Source: Paenibacillus humicola (GTDB lineage: Bacteria > Bacillota > Bacilli > Paenibacillales > Paenibacillaceae). From it: a DNA stretch of 64,000 bases. The stretch is taken from positions 956,501 through 1,020,500 of the forward strand of contig NZ_JAQGPL010000001.1 of assembly GCF_028826105.1 (NCBI RefSeq). The letters run 5' to 3'. Every line of letters begins with the position of its first letter. Position 1 is the first letter of the stretch. Below, piece after piece: positions 35,800-43,510 of the stretch. A model generated the notes under the pieces. The model was not told the origin of the DNA. It made no database searches and saw nothing but the letters and a program-made list of their open reading frames with translations. A program made the translations under genes and the position numbers.

Positions 35800-35850
35800 A
35801 TAAGTTATTGCTTATTATAAATATAATGATAATTTATTTTCCTTATCCGG
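35800..35850. promoter_or_regulatory. lysR-yeiH intergenic operator candidates
   Basis: ATAAG-N6-CTTAT (35800-35815) has the size of a LysR half-site pair and is followed by AT-rich dyads around TTATAAATATAATGATAA. It is the only markedly AT-rich stretch in the region and lies between the divergent starts. Confidence 0.5.
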
Positions 35851-35904
35851 TCGAGCGCCGTATCATGAGATCAACCCATCACAAACCGAATCGAGGTCAT
35901 GATC

Positions 35905-36954
35905 ATGGACGCCGTTCCAACCAAAACCGGGCTGCCTTTCGAACGCAAACGGCTTCATCCGCCAGCGGCCGCAATGGCCGGAGGGATCGCCTTTACACTG
36001 CTCGTCGCACTGGCCGGCTACGGGCTCTCCCGGATTCCCGGGCTCGACCGGGTCGGTCAGCTCGCATGCGCCATCCTGCTGGCCGTGCTGTTTCGGCAGC
36101 TGTTCGGATACCCCGAGCAGCTGCGCCCCGGCATCCAGTTCGCCGGGAAAAGACTGCTGCGGGCCGCGATTGTCCTGTACGGCCTGAAGCTGAACGTCAG
36201 TGTCATCGTGCATCAGGGGCTGGGGCTGCTTCTGCGCGATATCGGAACGGTCGCTTTCGCGATTGCCGTAACGCTGCTGATCGCCAAAAAGCTGCGGGCC
36301 GATATGCCCTTGTCGCTGCTGCTGGGCATCGGCACCGGCATCTGCGGGGCGGCAGCGATCGCAGCCGTATCGCCGATCCTGCGGTCGAAGGAGGAGGATA
36401 CCGCCGTCGGCGCCTGGCTGATCGCCCTTGTCGGCACCGTGTTTGCGGTCGGCTACACGGTCGTCCGCCCCCTGCTGCCGCTGACGGACGGGGAGTACGG
36501 CATATGGTCGGGGGTCAGCCTGCATGAAATCGCCCACGTTGCGCTTGCCGCCGCGCCGGCCGGACCGGATGCGCTGGCGGTGGCGATGCTCGCCAAGCTG
36601 GGACGCGTGCTCCTGCTCGTGCCGCTCAGCTTCGGACTGATGGCCTGGATGCGAAGGAAAGGGAGGAATGCCGAACCGGCGGCGAAAATCGAGTTTCCGT
36701 GGTTTTTGATCGGCTTTATACTGATGAGCCTGTTCGGCACATACGGCTTTGGCGGAGGTGGAATAGCCGCAGCGCTTCCGGGCTCGTTCATGAACGGACT
36801 GGCGGTGCTGACGACGTTCTTGCTGACGATGGCGATGGCGGGCCTCGGTCTGAACGTCAACCTTCGCGGCCTGCGCGCTGGCAAGCTGAAGGCGCTCGCC
36901 GCTTTGTCCGCCGCCTCGGTGCTGCTGTCGGCGCTGACGTTTTTCTCGATCTGA
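35905..36954 (+). CDS. yeiH: YeiH/UPF0324 family membrane protein (putative sulfate exporter)
   Basis: 349 residues from ATG 35905 (or ATG 35899). About ten membrane spans, with family segments YGLKLNVSVIVHQG, GIGTGICGAAAIAAVSP, SLHEIAHVALAAA and MAGLGLNVNLRGLR. UPF0324 proteins are annotated as putative sulfate exporters from genetic context; direct transport evidence is limited. Its divergent CysL/YeiE-like regulator is the usual partner. Full length. Confidence 0.9.
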   Translation: MDAVPTKTGLPFERKRLHPPAAAMAGGIAFTLLVALAGYGLSRIPGLDRVGQLACAILLAVLFRQLFGYPEQLRPGIQFAGKRLLRAAIVLYGLKLNVSVIVHQGLGLLLRDIGTVAFAIAVTLLIAKKLRADMPLSLLLGIGTGICGAAAIAAVSPILRSKEEDTAVGAWLIALVGTVFAVGYTVVRPLLPLTDGEYGIWSGVSLHEIAHVALAAAPAGPDALAVAMLAKLGRVLLLVPLSFGLMAWMRRKGRNAEPAAKIEFPWFLIGFILMSLFGTYGFGGGGIAAALPGSFMNGLAVLTTFLLTMAMAGLGLNVNLRGLRAGKLKALAALSAASVLLSALTFFSI

Positions 36955-37029
36955 CCGAAATGCTCCCGGCGAAACCTTATGCAGGGATGCAGCGACCGTT
37001 AAACGAAAATGACCGGGCGGAAGCCGCGC

Positions 37030-37572
37030 TTATCGCACGGACATCGGCCGGTTTTTCATTTTACGAAAAAGGAGGGCGCTGTAGACGGTATAATAGGCAA
37101 ACATAATGAGCATCAGTCCGGATGACCAGGGAGCGGAAGGATCGTACCCGACGGCGGAAAGCCCGCCCGCCGCCGCCGCGCCGTGAGCCGCCGCATCGGG
37201 GCTGCCGAGCGCGGTCATTTCATAAATCCGGAACAGGATCCGCCCGAGGAACAGCACGGAAACGAGGCCGCCTATCCACGTATTCGGCCGGTAATGCCAG
37301 AGGACGCCGCGCCGCTCGAAGCGGGTGGCGGCCGCGCCGAGACAGGCGAGAGCGATGCCGAGCGCTATACCTGCCAGATCCGACACGAGACTGACGGGGT
37401 GACCCGCCCCCGCGGCCAGGAACAAACATCCGACGACCGTTGAAAGCGTCATGACGAATTTCATTCGGCCGCTGTTCAGCGGCTGCCAGCCGAGATTCCG
37501 GCGGATGCGCAAATAAAGCCGGTAGACGATAAAAGCGCCGATAAGCGCAATGATCAGGTTTTGCGAGTTCAT
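37030..37572 (-). CDS. CcdC-like (DUF1453) integral membrane protein
   Basis: 180 residues from ATG 37572; the frame continues 26 codons upstream without a better RBS. Five or six membrane spans, starting LIIALIGAFIVYRLYLRIRR, with a charged C-terminus KMKNRPMS. The pattern resembles CcdC/DUF1453 proteins; B. subtilis CcdC sits with cytochrome c biogenesis genes but is not essential for it. The family call is tentative. Convergent with yeiH, 75 bp apart. Confidence 0.55.
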   Translation of the reverse strand: MNSQNLIIALIGAFIVYRLYLRIRRNLGWQPLNSGRMKFVMTLSTVVGCLFLAAGAGHPVSLVSDLAGIALGIALACLGAAATRFERRGVLWHYRPNTWIGGLVSVLFLGRILFRIYEMTALGSPDAAAHGAAAAGGLSAVGYDPSAPWSSGLMLIMFAYYTVYSALLFRKMKNRPMSVR

Positions 37573-37923
37573 CAAGGGACCTGCCTTCCGATTCATTTTT
37601 CCTGCTGCGATAAACCTAAAGTCCGATTCGGACAACGATGACGTCGACAATAATCAAGGTCGCAGCGAGGGATGGATATGCCTGCGCATATGAGCCTCAT
37701 TTTCGCTGCCGGATCCGACGGTTTAAGCTTATGGCTTTTCTCCGGCTTCGGCGACTAACCCCGGATACAATTTCCCCCGCCGTTCCTCTATCTCCGGATA
37801 GAAAACGAACGTACCATTCAGCCGCGATTGAATTTCCCGGCGCACAACTCTAAAATAAACGATAGGGAGACGCCCGGCGCAGTCAATCGATTGCTCGCAG
37901 CGGCCGATGGGGGTAATGGGACG

Positions 37924-39090
37924 GTGAAAGATGTCTTGGCATTTGGAAGACGGCTTGCCAGCGGCGTGATCATTTTGCTGATTATGCAGCTGGGCGGCCT
38001 GTTCAGCGGACCGCTGCCGAGAGCCGGCTTGAATCTGCTCGTTGGAGCAACCTTCTCGCTTATTTTGCTTTCCCCGACATCGTGGTGGACCCGGGCGCGG
38101 CTGCTGACGGCAATCGGCATCGTCGCGGCCGAGTGCGCGGCGGGCTTGATCTGGTTTCACGAGACGAAGCTGGTGTATTTTCTGGGAGTCCTTGTTTTTG
38201 CCGCTATCATCCGCCTGTCCATGTCCAAATCGCCGCTGCCGGCGCTTGCGGTGCTGGCCGTGACGGCGGGAGTTTACAGCCGGCTCGGCCGCGCGGACCT
38301 GATCAGCATCCTCTCGTTCATTCTCGTGGCGGCTGTCATGTACCTCAACATCCGCAGCCGGATGCAGCGAAACGAAATGTACGAGCTCAATAAGCGGCAC
38401 CTGGCCGAGCTCCAGGAAGCCTACGAGCAGCTGCAGGAGGCGTCCGCGGCGGCGATGCAGGTGGCGATGCTGGAGGAGCGGACGCGTATCGCCAGGGCGA
38501 TTCACGACGACGTCGGCCACAGCCTGACGTCGCTGATCGTCCAAATGCAGGCGCTGCGGTATATGATCGGCAACGATCCGCAGCGGGCGCAGCAGGCGCT
38601 GGAAGGAATGCTGACCGTTGCCCGCGAGGGCCTGCACGATATCCGCGCGTCCGTTCATTCGCTGGCGGACGACCGCCAGGTATCGGGCACCGCGCCGATG
38701 AAGGCGCTGCTCTCGCAAATGGAAGCGTCGGCTTCGATTCCGTATACGTTTCAAGACGAAGCGGCGGAGGACAACGCAGATCCGGCCGTGTTCGGCGTGC
38801 TGTTCCGCGTGCTGCAGGAAGCGATCACGAATATTATCCGCCATTCGCGGGCGTCCTCTGTGGAGGTTCGTCTGACGAAGGAGCGGGGATACCTGGTGCT
38901 GCGCATTCGCGACGACGGCGCCGCCGAGCCCGGCCGGCCGATCCGCGAAGGCTTCGGCCTGAAGACGATGAAGGCGCGCCTGGAGGAGAAGGGCGGCCGG
39001 CTGCGTTATGCGAGCCTGCCCCCGCACGGCTTTGAAATTACGGCCGAAATTCCGGCCGGCGGGGAGAAGCCGTCAGCCGACACGGAATAG
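37924..39090 (+). CDS. NarL-type sensor histidine kinase
   Basis: About 388 residues from GTG 37924 (the start is uncertain; the frame is open from 37828 and no ideal RBS is seen). Five or six N-terminal membrane spans (to about residue 140), a coiled linker (ELNKRHLAELQEAYEQLQEA), a HisKA_3 dimerisation domain with EERTRIARAIHDDVGHSL (phospho-His), and an HATPase_c domain with the N box QEAITNIIRHSRA and GFGLKTMKARLEEKGG. Signal unknown. Pairs with the response regulator five bases downstream. The 270 bp upstream of it holds no other feature I can support. Confidence 0.9.
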   Translation: MKDVLAFGRRLASGVIILLIMQLGGLFSGPLPRAGLNLLVGATFSLILLSPTSWWTRARLLTAIGIVAAECAAGLIWFHETKLVYFLGVLVFAAIIRLSMSKSPLPALAVLAVTAGVYSRLGRADLISILSFILVAAVMYLNIRSRMQRNEMYELNKRHLAELQEAYEQLQEASAAAMQVAMLEERTRIARAIHDDVGHSLTSLIVQMQALRYMIGNDPQRAQQALEGMLTVAREGLHDIRASVHSLADDRQVSGTAPMKALLSQMEASASIPYTFQDEAAEDNADPAVFGVLFRVLQEAITNIIRHSRASSVEVRLTKERGYLVLRIRDDGAAEPGRPIREGFGLKTMKARLEEKGGRLRYASLPPHGFEITAEIPAGGEKPSADTE

Positions 39091-39095
39091 GATGG

Positions 39096-39773
39096 ATGAC
39101 GATGACTTCGGACGACACGATCAAGGTGCTGCTCGCGGACGATCAGACGATGATCCGGCAGGGTTTTGCCTATGTCATTGGCCTGCAGCCGGATATGACG
39201 CTCGTCGGCGAAGCGGCCGACGGGAAAGAAGCGGTTCATCTTGCCGAGCGGCGCCGTCCCGACGTGATCCTGATGGATATCCGGATGCCCGGCATGTCCG
39301 GAATCGAAGCGGCGCGCGAAATCGCGAAGAAGGCTTCGGGCGCCAAGATCGTCATTTTAACGACCTTTGACGATGAAGAGTATATTTACCTCGGAATCCG
39401 AGCGGGGGCGATCGGCTACCTGCTGAAGGATGCGGATGTGGAGGAAATGCTCGCGGCCGTCCGCTCGGCGCACCGCGGCGAAGCTGTTTACAAGACGGGG
39501 CTGGCCGCCGAAGCGTTGTCGCGCGTCGTTTCCACCGGCCTGGTTTTCCCCGGTTCGGAGCCGCAGGAACCGCTTCTCGAGCCGCTGACGGAGCGCGAAC
39601 GGGAAATTTTGCAGGAGATGGCTTATGGCCTTCGAAACGACCAGATCGCCCGAAAGCTGATGATCGCCGAAGGAACGGTCAAATCGCATGTCCACCGGAT
39701 TTTGCAGAAATTCGGCTGCGAGGACCGGACGCAGGTGGTCGTCGCCGCGCTTCGGGGCGGAATGGTCCGTTAA
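39096..39773 (+). CDS. NarL/LuxR family response regulator
   Basis: 225 residues. Receiver domain with the acidic pair LLADDQTM, phospho-acceptor Asp in VILMDIRMPGMSG (about residue 61), Thr in VILTTFDDE and Lys in GYLLKDADVEEML; C-terminal LuxR-type HTH with LTEREREILQEMAYGL and EGTVKSHVHRIL. Forms a two-component system with the upstream kinase; five bases separate them. Target genes are not evident; greA follows after 67 bp in the same direction. Confidence 0.94.
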   Translation: MTMTSDDTIKVLLADDQTMIRQGFAYVIGLQPDMTLVGEAADGKEAVHLAERRRPDVILMDIRMPGMSGIEAAREIAKKASGAKIVILTTFDDEEYIYLGIRAGAIGYLLKDADVEEMLAAVRSAHRGEAVYKTGLAAEALSRVVSTGLVFPGSEPQEPLLEPLTEREREILQEMAYGLRNDQIARKLMIAEGTVKSHVHRILQKFGCEDRTQVVVAALRGGMVR

Positions 39774-39840
39774 TCCGGCGCCGCAGGTGCCGAATCGAGG
39801 CTGGAACAAGATGTGATCGACAGGAAACGAGGGTGAGCGT

Positions 39841-40320
39841 ATGGAGAACGAACAAACCATTTTGACGCCGGAAGGGTTCAAAAAAATCGAGGATGAGCTG
39901 CGGGTGCTTAAAAGCACCGGGCGGAGGGAGCTGGCTGAGCGGCTCAAGGTGGCGATCAGCTATGGCGACCTGAAGGAAAACAGCGAATACCATTCGGCCA
40001 AGGAAGACCAGGCGTTTATGGAATCGCGGATTCAGATGCTGGAGCGGATGCTGAAAAACGCCCGTGTCGTCGATACGGCCGGCATGAATCTCAGCGAAGT
40101 GAACATCGGGTGCGTCGTCACGCTGAACGACATCGAATTCGCCGAGAAGGTCGAGTACCGGATCGTCAGCCCGGCAGAGGCGGACGTGGCCGACAATAAA
40201 ATTTCCTACGAAAGCCCGCTCGGCAAGGAGCTCCTGGGCAAGAAGGTCGGCGATACGATCAGCGTCGAGGCGCCTGTGGGCACTCTGCAGTACGAGCTGC
40301 TGGAGATCAAACTGGACTAA
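39841..40320 (+). CDS. greA: Transcription elongation factor GreA
   Basis: 159 residues. N-terminal coiled coil with ISYGDLKENSEYHSAKEDQ, where the acidic tip residues reach the RNA polymerase active site to promote cleavage of backtracked RNA, and a C-terminal FKBP-like domain (from about residue 85) with SPLGKELLGKKVGD. Standard length. An RBS-like GAGGGTGAG precedes ATG 39841. Many bacilli have a second, longer-diverged GreA-like protein, so this may be one of two copies. Confidence 0.95.
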   Translation: MENEQTILTPEGFKKIEDELRVLKSTGRRELAERLKVAISYGDLKENSEYHSAKEDQAFMESRIQMLERMLKNARVVDTAGMNLSEVNIGCVVTLNDIEFAEKVEYRIVSPAEADVADNKISYESPLGKELLGKKVGDTISVEAPVGTLQYELLEIKLD

Positions 40321-40341
40321 ATATTTGCGAGGTTAAGCTCC

Positions 40342-40370
40342 GCCCCGTCCAAGGACGGGGCTTTTGTTTG
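40342..40370 (+). terminator. Intrinsic terminator of greA
   Basis: A 9-bp stem GCCCCGTCC/GGACGGGGC with a minimal AA loop (possibly opening to a tetraloop), then TTTTGTTT. Confidence 0.85.
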
Positions 40371-40389
40371 CCGATTTGTTGAAAACGGC

Positions 40390-40415
40390 AAACAAGCGGC
40401 CTTTCCGGGCCGCTT
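40390..40415 (-). terminator. Hairpin downstream of the arsR gene
   Basis: AAGCGGCC (40394-40401) pairs with GGCCGCTT (40408-40415); a TGTTTG run follows on the minus strand. It lies about 60 bp past the arsR stop. Confidence 0.6.
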
Positions 40416-40472
40416 ACATTTTATATTTCTACAATTATAGAAACAAGAGTGAAAAAAACGCATTGATAAAAT

Positions 40473-40754
40473 TCACTGGAGCAAATACGGCGCGTATTTC
40501 CGGGCGACGTCGAGGTTCATGCTGTAATAAATGTAGGTGCCGTCCTTGCGCAGGTCGAGCAGGCCGCACTCCGTCAGCTGCTTCAAATGATGGGACAGCG
40601 TCGACCCGGCGACCGATTCCAGCTTGCTGCCGATATCCGAGCAGCAGAGCGTCCGCTCTCCCGTGAGCAGCAAGGCGATTTTGAGGCGGGTCGGCTCCCC
40701 GAGCGCCTTGTAGATTTTGACCGCTTGCCTGATCTCCGCCGTTTCTTCCATCAT
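40473..40754 (-). CDS. ArsR/SmtB family repressor
   Basis: 93 residues, a single winged helix domain with YKALGEPTRLKIALLL, ERTLCCSDI and GSTLSHHLKQLTECGLL. The adjacent Cys pair in the alpha-3 region (TLCCSDI) is where ArsR-type sensors bind arsenite or soft metals, so metal or thiol sensing is possible. Start ATG 40754 (or the ATG one codon later). A TATAAT -10 lies near 40797-40802 on the minus strand. No metal-efflux gene is adjacent. Confidence 0.88.
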   Translation of the reverse strand: MMEETAEIRQAVKIYKALGEPTRLKIALLLTGERTLCCSDIGSKLESVAGSTLSHHLKQLTECGLLDLRKDGTYIYYSMNLDVARKYAPYLLQ

Positions 40755-40903
40755 TGCCGCTCACCCTTGTCGTTTCGTTATTTCTAGATGCATTGAATTA
40801 TACGATATCATACGCTTTTAGGGAAGTAAACAGGAATCGGCCCGGCCGGGCGCGAACTTGTTATCCTATATTTATGTCGATCAGGAAGGAACCGGATACC
40901 ACG

Positions 40904-41557
40904 ATGGAAAACGAACGCGAACGAATCATGGAAGCCGCCAGGCAATTTGCCCGCTCGGAGCTGGAGCATGATGCGACCGGCCACGACTGGTGGCACATTC
41001 ACCGTGTCGTCACGATGGCGGAGCGGCTCGCCCGGGCGGAAGGGGCGGACGTCTTCGTCTGCATCGCCGCCGCCGCGCTGCACGATGTGGCGGATGAGAA
41101 GCTGAACGAATCGAAGGAAGCGGGGCTCCGCAAAGTGAGCGGCTGGCTGGAGCGGCAGGCGATGACGGACGCGGACAGGGCTCATGTGACGGATATTATT
41201 GCGACGATGTCTTATCGCGGCGGCGCCAACCCGCCAATGCGCACGCTGGAAGGCAAGGTCGTCCAGGATGCGGACCGGCTCGACGCGATCGGAGCGATCG
41301 CCATTGCCCGGACGTTTCTGTATGCCGGCTGGAAGGGCGATCCGATCCACGATCCGCAGCTTCCGCCGCGCGAAACGATGACGGCGGAGGAGTACCGGCG
41401 CGGCCGGAGCACGGCGATCAACCATTTTCACGAAAAGCTGCTCAAGCTGAGCGCCTTGATCAACACGCCGTCGGCCCGGGCGATCGCCGAAGAGCGGCAT
41501 GCGTTTATGGAGCAGTATGTCGAGCGTTTTTACCGCGAGTGGTCGGGGGAAATGTAG
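40904..41557 (+). CDS. HD domain phosphohydrolase (YpgQ-like)
   Basis: 217 residues from ATG 40904; the open frame extends to 40754 but overlaps arsR, and an ATG at 40874 has no RBS. HD-superfamily metal ligands are visible: GHDWWHIHRV, the HD pair in AAALHDVADEKL, and the later Asp in VVQDADRLDAIGAIAIART. Bacillus YpgQ is a pyrophosphohydrolase acting on deoxynucleoside triphosphates; the same may hold here, by homology only. Confidence 0.9.
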   Translation: MENERERIMEAARQFARSELEHDATGHDWWHIHRVVTMAERLARAEGADVFVCIAAAALHDVADEKLNESKEAGLRKVSGWLERQAMTDADRAHVTDIIATMSYRGGANPPMRTLEGKVVQDADRLDAIGAIAIARTFLYAGWKGDPIHDPQLPPRETMTAEEYRRGRSTAINHFHEKLLKLSALINTPSARAIAEERHAFMEQYVERFYREWSGEM

Positions 41558-41594
41558 CGAATTGCAGCGGGATGCGAAAGGGGCTGACGTTCAA

Positions 41595-42197
41595 ATGGCG
41601 TGGTCGGAGCTGAGACAAATTCCGAACGAATATAACGAAGCGGCCGAACGAATCGATACCGAGCTGTTGCGCCTGGTGCAGGAGCGAAGACGGCTGGCGA
41701 AGGGCAAGCGGTTTTTTCCGCCGGCGGAGACGGTGGAAGCATGGTCGGCGTCGCTGGGAATCGAGGCCGCGGAAATTCGTTATATTTTGGATAGTATGAA
41801 CGAGAAAATACGCGCAGCGGTTTGGCACGAACCCGGCGAGCTGCGGCAGGTGGTGCCGCTCATGAAACGGACGGTTGTAGAAAATTGCGAATATATGCTG
41901 ACGCACGCGATGAACCACGAGCGCGCGAGCATCGTTTTCGCGGAATTCAACTATTTGGACGAGGATTGCGATGAGATTCGGCTAAAGCCCAATTTGATGC
42001 TCGCAATTATCGGCGGCGATTATACCGTTAGACGGCGCGGCATGCACGGAGGCGGCCCGCAAACGAAGATGGAGTTCATCGTTTCGCCGCCGCTGCCGGA
42101 ATCGCTGGATGGACTGGCGTTTTCGTTCGTACCGGGCGCCCCTTATCTCGAACGAAAAGTGCGGGAGATCCGATTGGAGCGGCAGGTCGATTTTTGA
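41595..42197 (+). CDS. Conserved-looking protein of unknown function
   Basis: 200 residues from ATG 41595 behind AAAGGGG. I do not recognise the family. The N-terminal 40 residues form an amphipathic helix, AAERIDTELLRLVQERRRLA, with the rhythm of the first helix of AroQ-type chorismate mutases, but the rest of that fold is not evident. The C-terminal half is beta-rich with NLMLAIIGGDYTVRRRG and FSFVPGAPYLE. It lies 37 bp after the HD gene in the same direction and may be co-transcribed. Confidence 0.65.
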   Translation: MAWSELRQIPNEYNEAAERIDTELLRLVQERRRLAKGKRFFPPAETVEAWSASLGIEAAEIRYILDSMNEKIRAAVWHEPGELRQVVPLMKRTVVENCEYMLTHAMNHERASIVFAEFNYLDEDCDEIRLKPNLMLAIIGGDYTVRRRGMHGGGPQTKMEFIVSPPLPESLDGLAFSFVPGAPYLERKVREIRLERQVDF

Positions 42198-42354
42198 TTC
42201 CGGCTTGCCGGCCCCGGGAGCATTCAACCGCCGGTTGCACGCGATTCATGAAAGCGATTCAACCAACCGCCGATTGGCTGGGCGCCTGCGCCTATGATAC
42301 GTTGAATACAGCAAATCGGCCGATCTGCAATTGAAGAAGCAGGAGGAACGGTTC

Positions 42355-43242
42355 ATGGATATACGTAAAATCGGTGCCTTTATTTCGGAGTTAAGAAAAA
42401 ACAACAATTATACGCAGGCGGAGCTCGCCCAATCGCTGAACGTCACCCACCAGGCGGTGTCGAAATGGGAGCGCGGCGAGTCGCTGCCGGACATCGGCCT
42501 GCTGCCGCCGGCGGCCCGGCTGCTCGGCGTAACGGTCGACGAGCTGTTAAACGGGGAACGCGCCATGGTTCAAAAGGCGGCTGCAGCGGGAGCGGCGGAC
42601 CGGGCGGAAACGGCAGCGCCGCAGCAAATGGAAGCTGCGGAGCGAATGGAAACGGCAGTGCCGCAACCAATCATTGCGGTTGAGCCGATGGAAACGGCAG
42701 CGCCGCATCCAGTAGCAGCGGCAGAGTCGACGGTATCGGCAGCACCGCAGCAAATAGTAGCAGCGGAGCCGATGGAAACGGCAGCCGCTCTGGAAAAACC
42801 CATTTCGGCCGGGCAGCGGCTGACTTTAGATCAAGTGAGCAGCCTGGCGCCTTTTCTCGAGCGGGCCACCCTGGAGAAGGTCGTGGATAAGGTGGTCGAA
42901 GGCATCGTCGAGCCGGGCAAGCTGCTCGCTCTTGCTCCGTTTCTGGGTCACGAGTCGCTGGACCGTCTGGTCAATCTGGTCGAAGACGGAGTGCTGCACG
43001 GGGACGTCATTTCCGGGCTCGCGCCGTTTCTTTCCAGGGAGACGCTGTCCAGGCTCGTAAGGAGAGCGGCCGACGGGACGATCGACCTGGAGCAAATTTT
43101 GGGCCTGGCTCCTTTTCTCGAGCAGTCCGATCTGGTCCTGCTGATCGAAAGCTCGCCGGACGGCCTGCATCCCGGGCATTTGGCCCAGCTCGCGCCATTT
43201 CTTCCGCAAAGCCTGCTGGAAAAGCTCATTCTCAATTTTTAA
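42355..43242 (+). CDS. XRE family regulator with LAPFL repeats
   Basis: 295 residues from ATG 42355 (GGAGGAACGG upstream). Residues 1-70 form a Cro/CI-type helix-turn-helix (YTQAELAQSLNVTHQAVSKWERG). Residues 75-155 are an Ala/Glu/Pro/Met-rich linker of imperfect AAPQ-type repeats. From about 165 to the end there are five units of 28-30 residues, each opening with LAPFL followed by an amphipathic helix pair. The repeats look like a helical scaffold for protein-protein contact. It is followed by a terminator. Target and ligand unknown. Confidence 0.85.
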   Translation: MDIRKIGAFISELRKNNNYTQAELAQSLNVTHQAVSKWERGESLPDIGLLPPAARLLGVTVDELLNGERAMVQKAAAAGAADRAETAAPQQMEAAERMETAVPQPIIAVEPMETAAPHPVAAAESTVSAAPQQIVAAEPMETAAALEKPISAGQRLTLDQVSSLAPFLERATLEKVVDKVVEGIVEPGKLLALAPFLGHESLDRLVNLVEDGVLHGDVISGLAPFLSRETLSRLVRRAADGTIDLEQILGLAPFLEQSDLVLLIESSPDGLHPGHLAQLAPFLPQSLLEKLILNF

Positions 43243-43275
43243 CGAGACCGCGAAACACCCACGCTTTTCACCTTA

Positions 43276-43310
43276 TCGAAGAGGCTGACCGACGGGCCTC
43301 TTCGATTTTT
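43276..43310 (+). terminator. Intrinsic terminator of the XRE gene
   Basis: A 10-bp stem TCGAAGAGGC/GCCTCTTCGA (43276-43285 with 43296-43305) with a 10-nt loop and T5. Confidence 0.85.
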
Positions 43311-43510
43311 CATTTTATCGGGCTCGAACCCGTCTATGGGGCTCAGGGCGACATGCCGGAGAAGGAGATCCGGTATTGCTCGGGGCAGGTGGCGTTTCCG
43401 CCGCTCGCTGCACTTATACTTCCGGATAAGCCGTCCCCGCCGCCGTTTTGTTTTTTACCGCACGGGGAATAATAATACAATCCTGACATCTTATGACGAA
43501 GCAGAAATGA

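Noticed and set aside
43420..43510. Sigma-G type promoter before the germination operon
   Set aside because: GGAATA and CATCTTA are present but only 15 bp apart, too close for a convincing sigma-G site; left unannotated.
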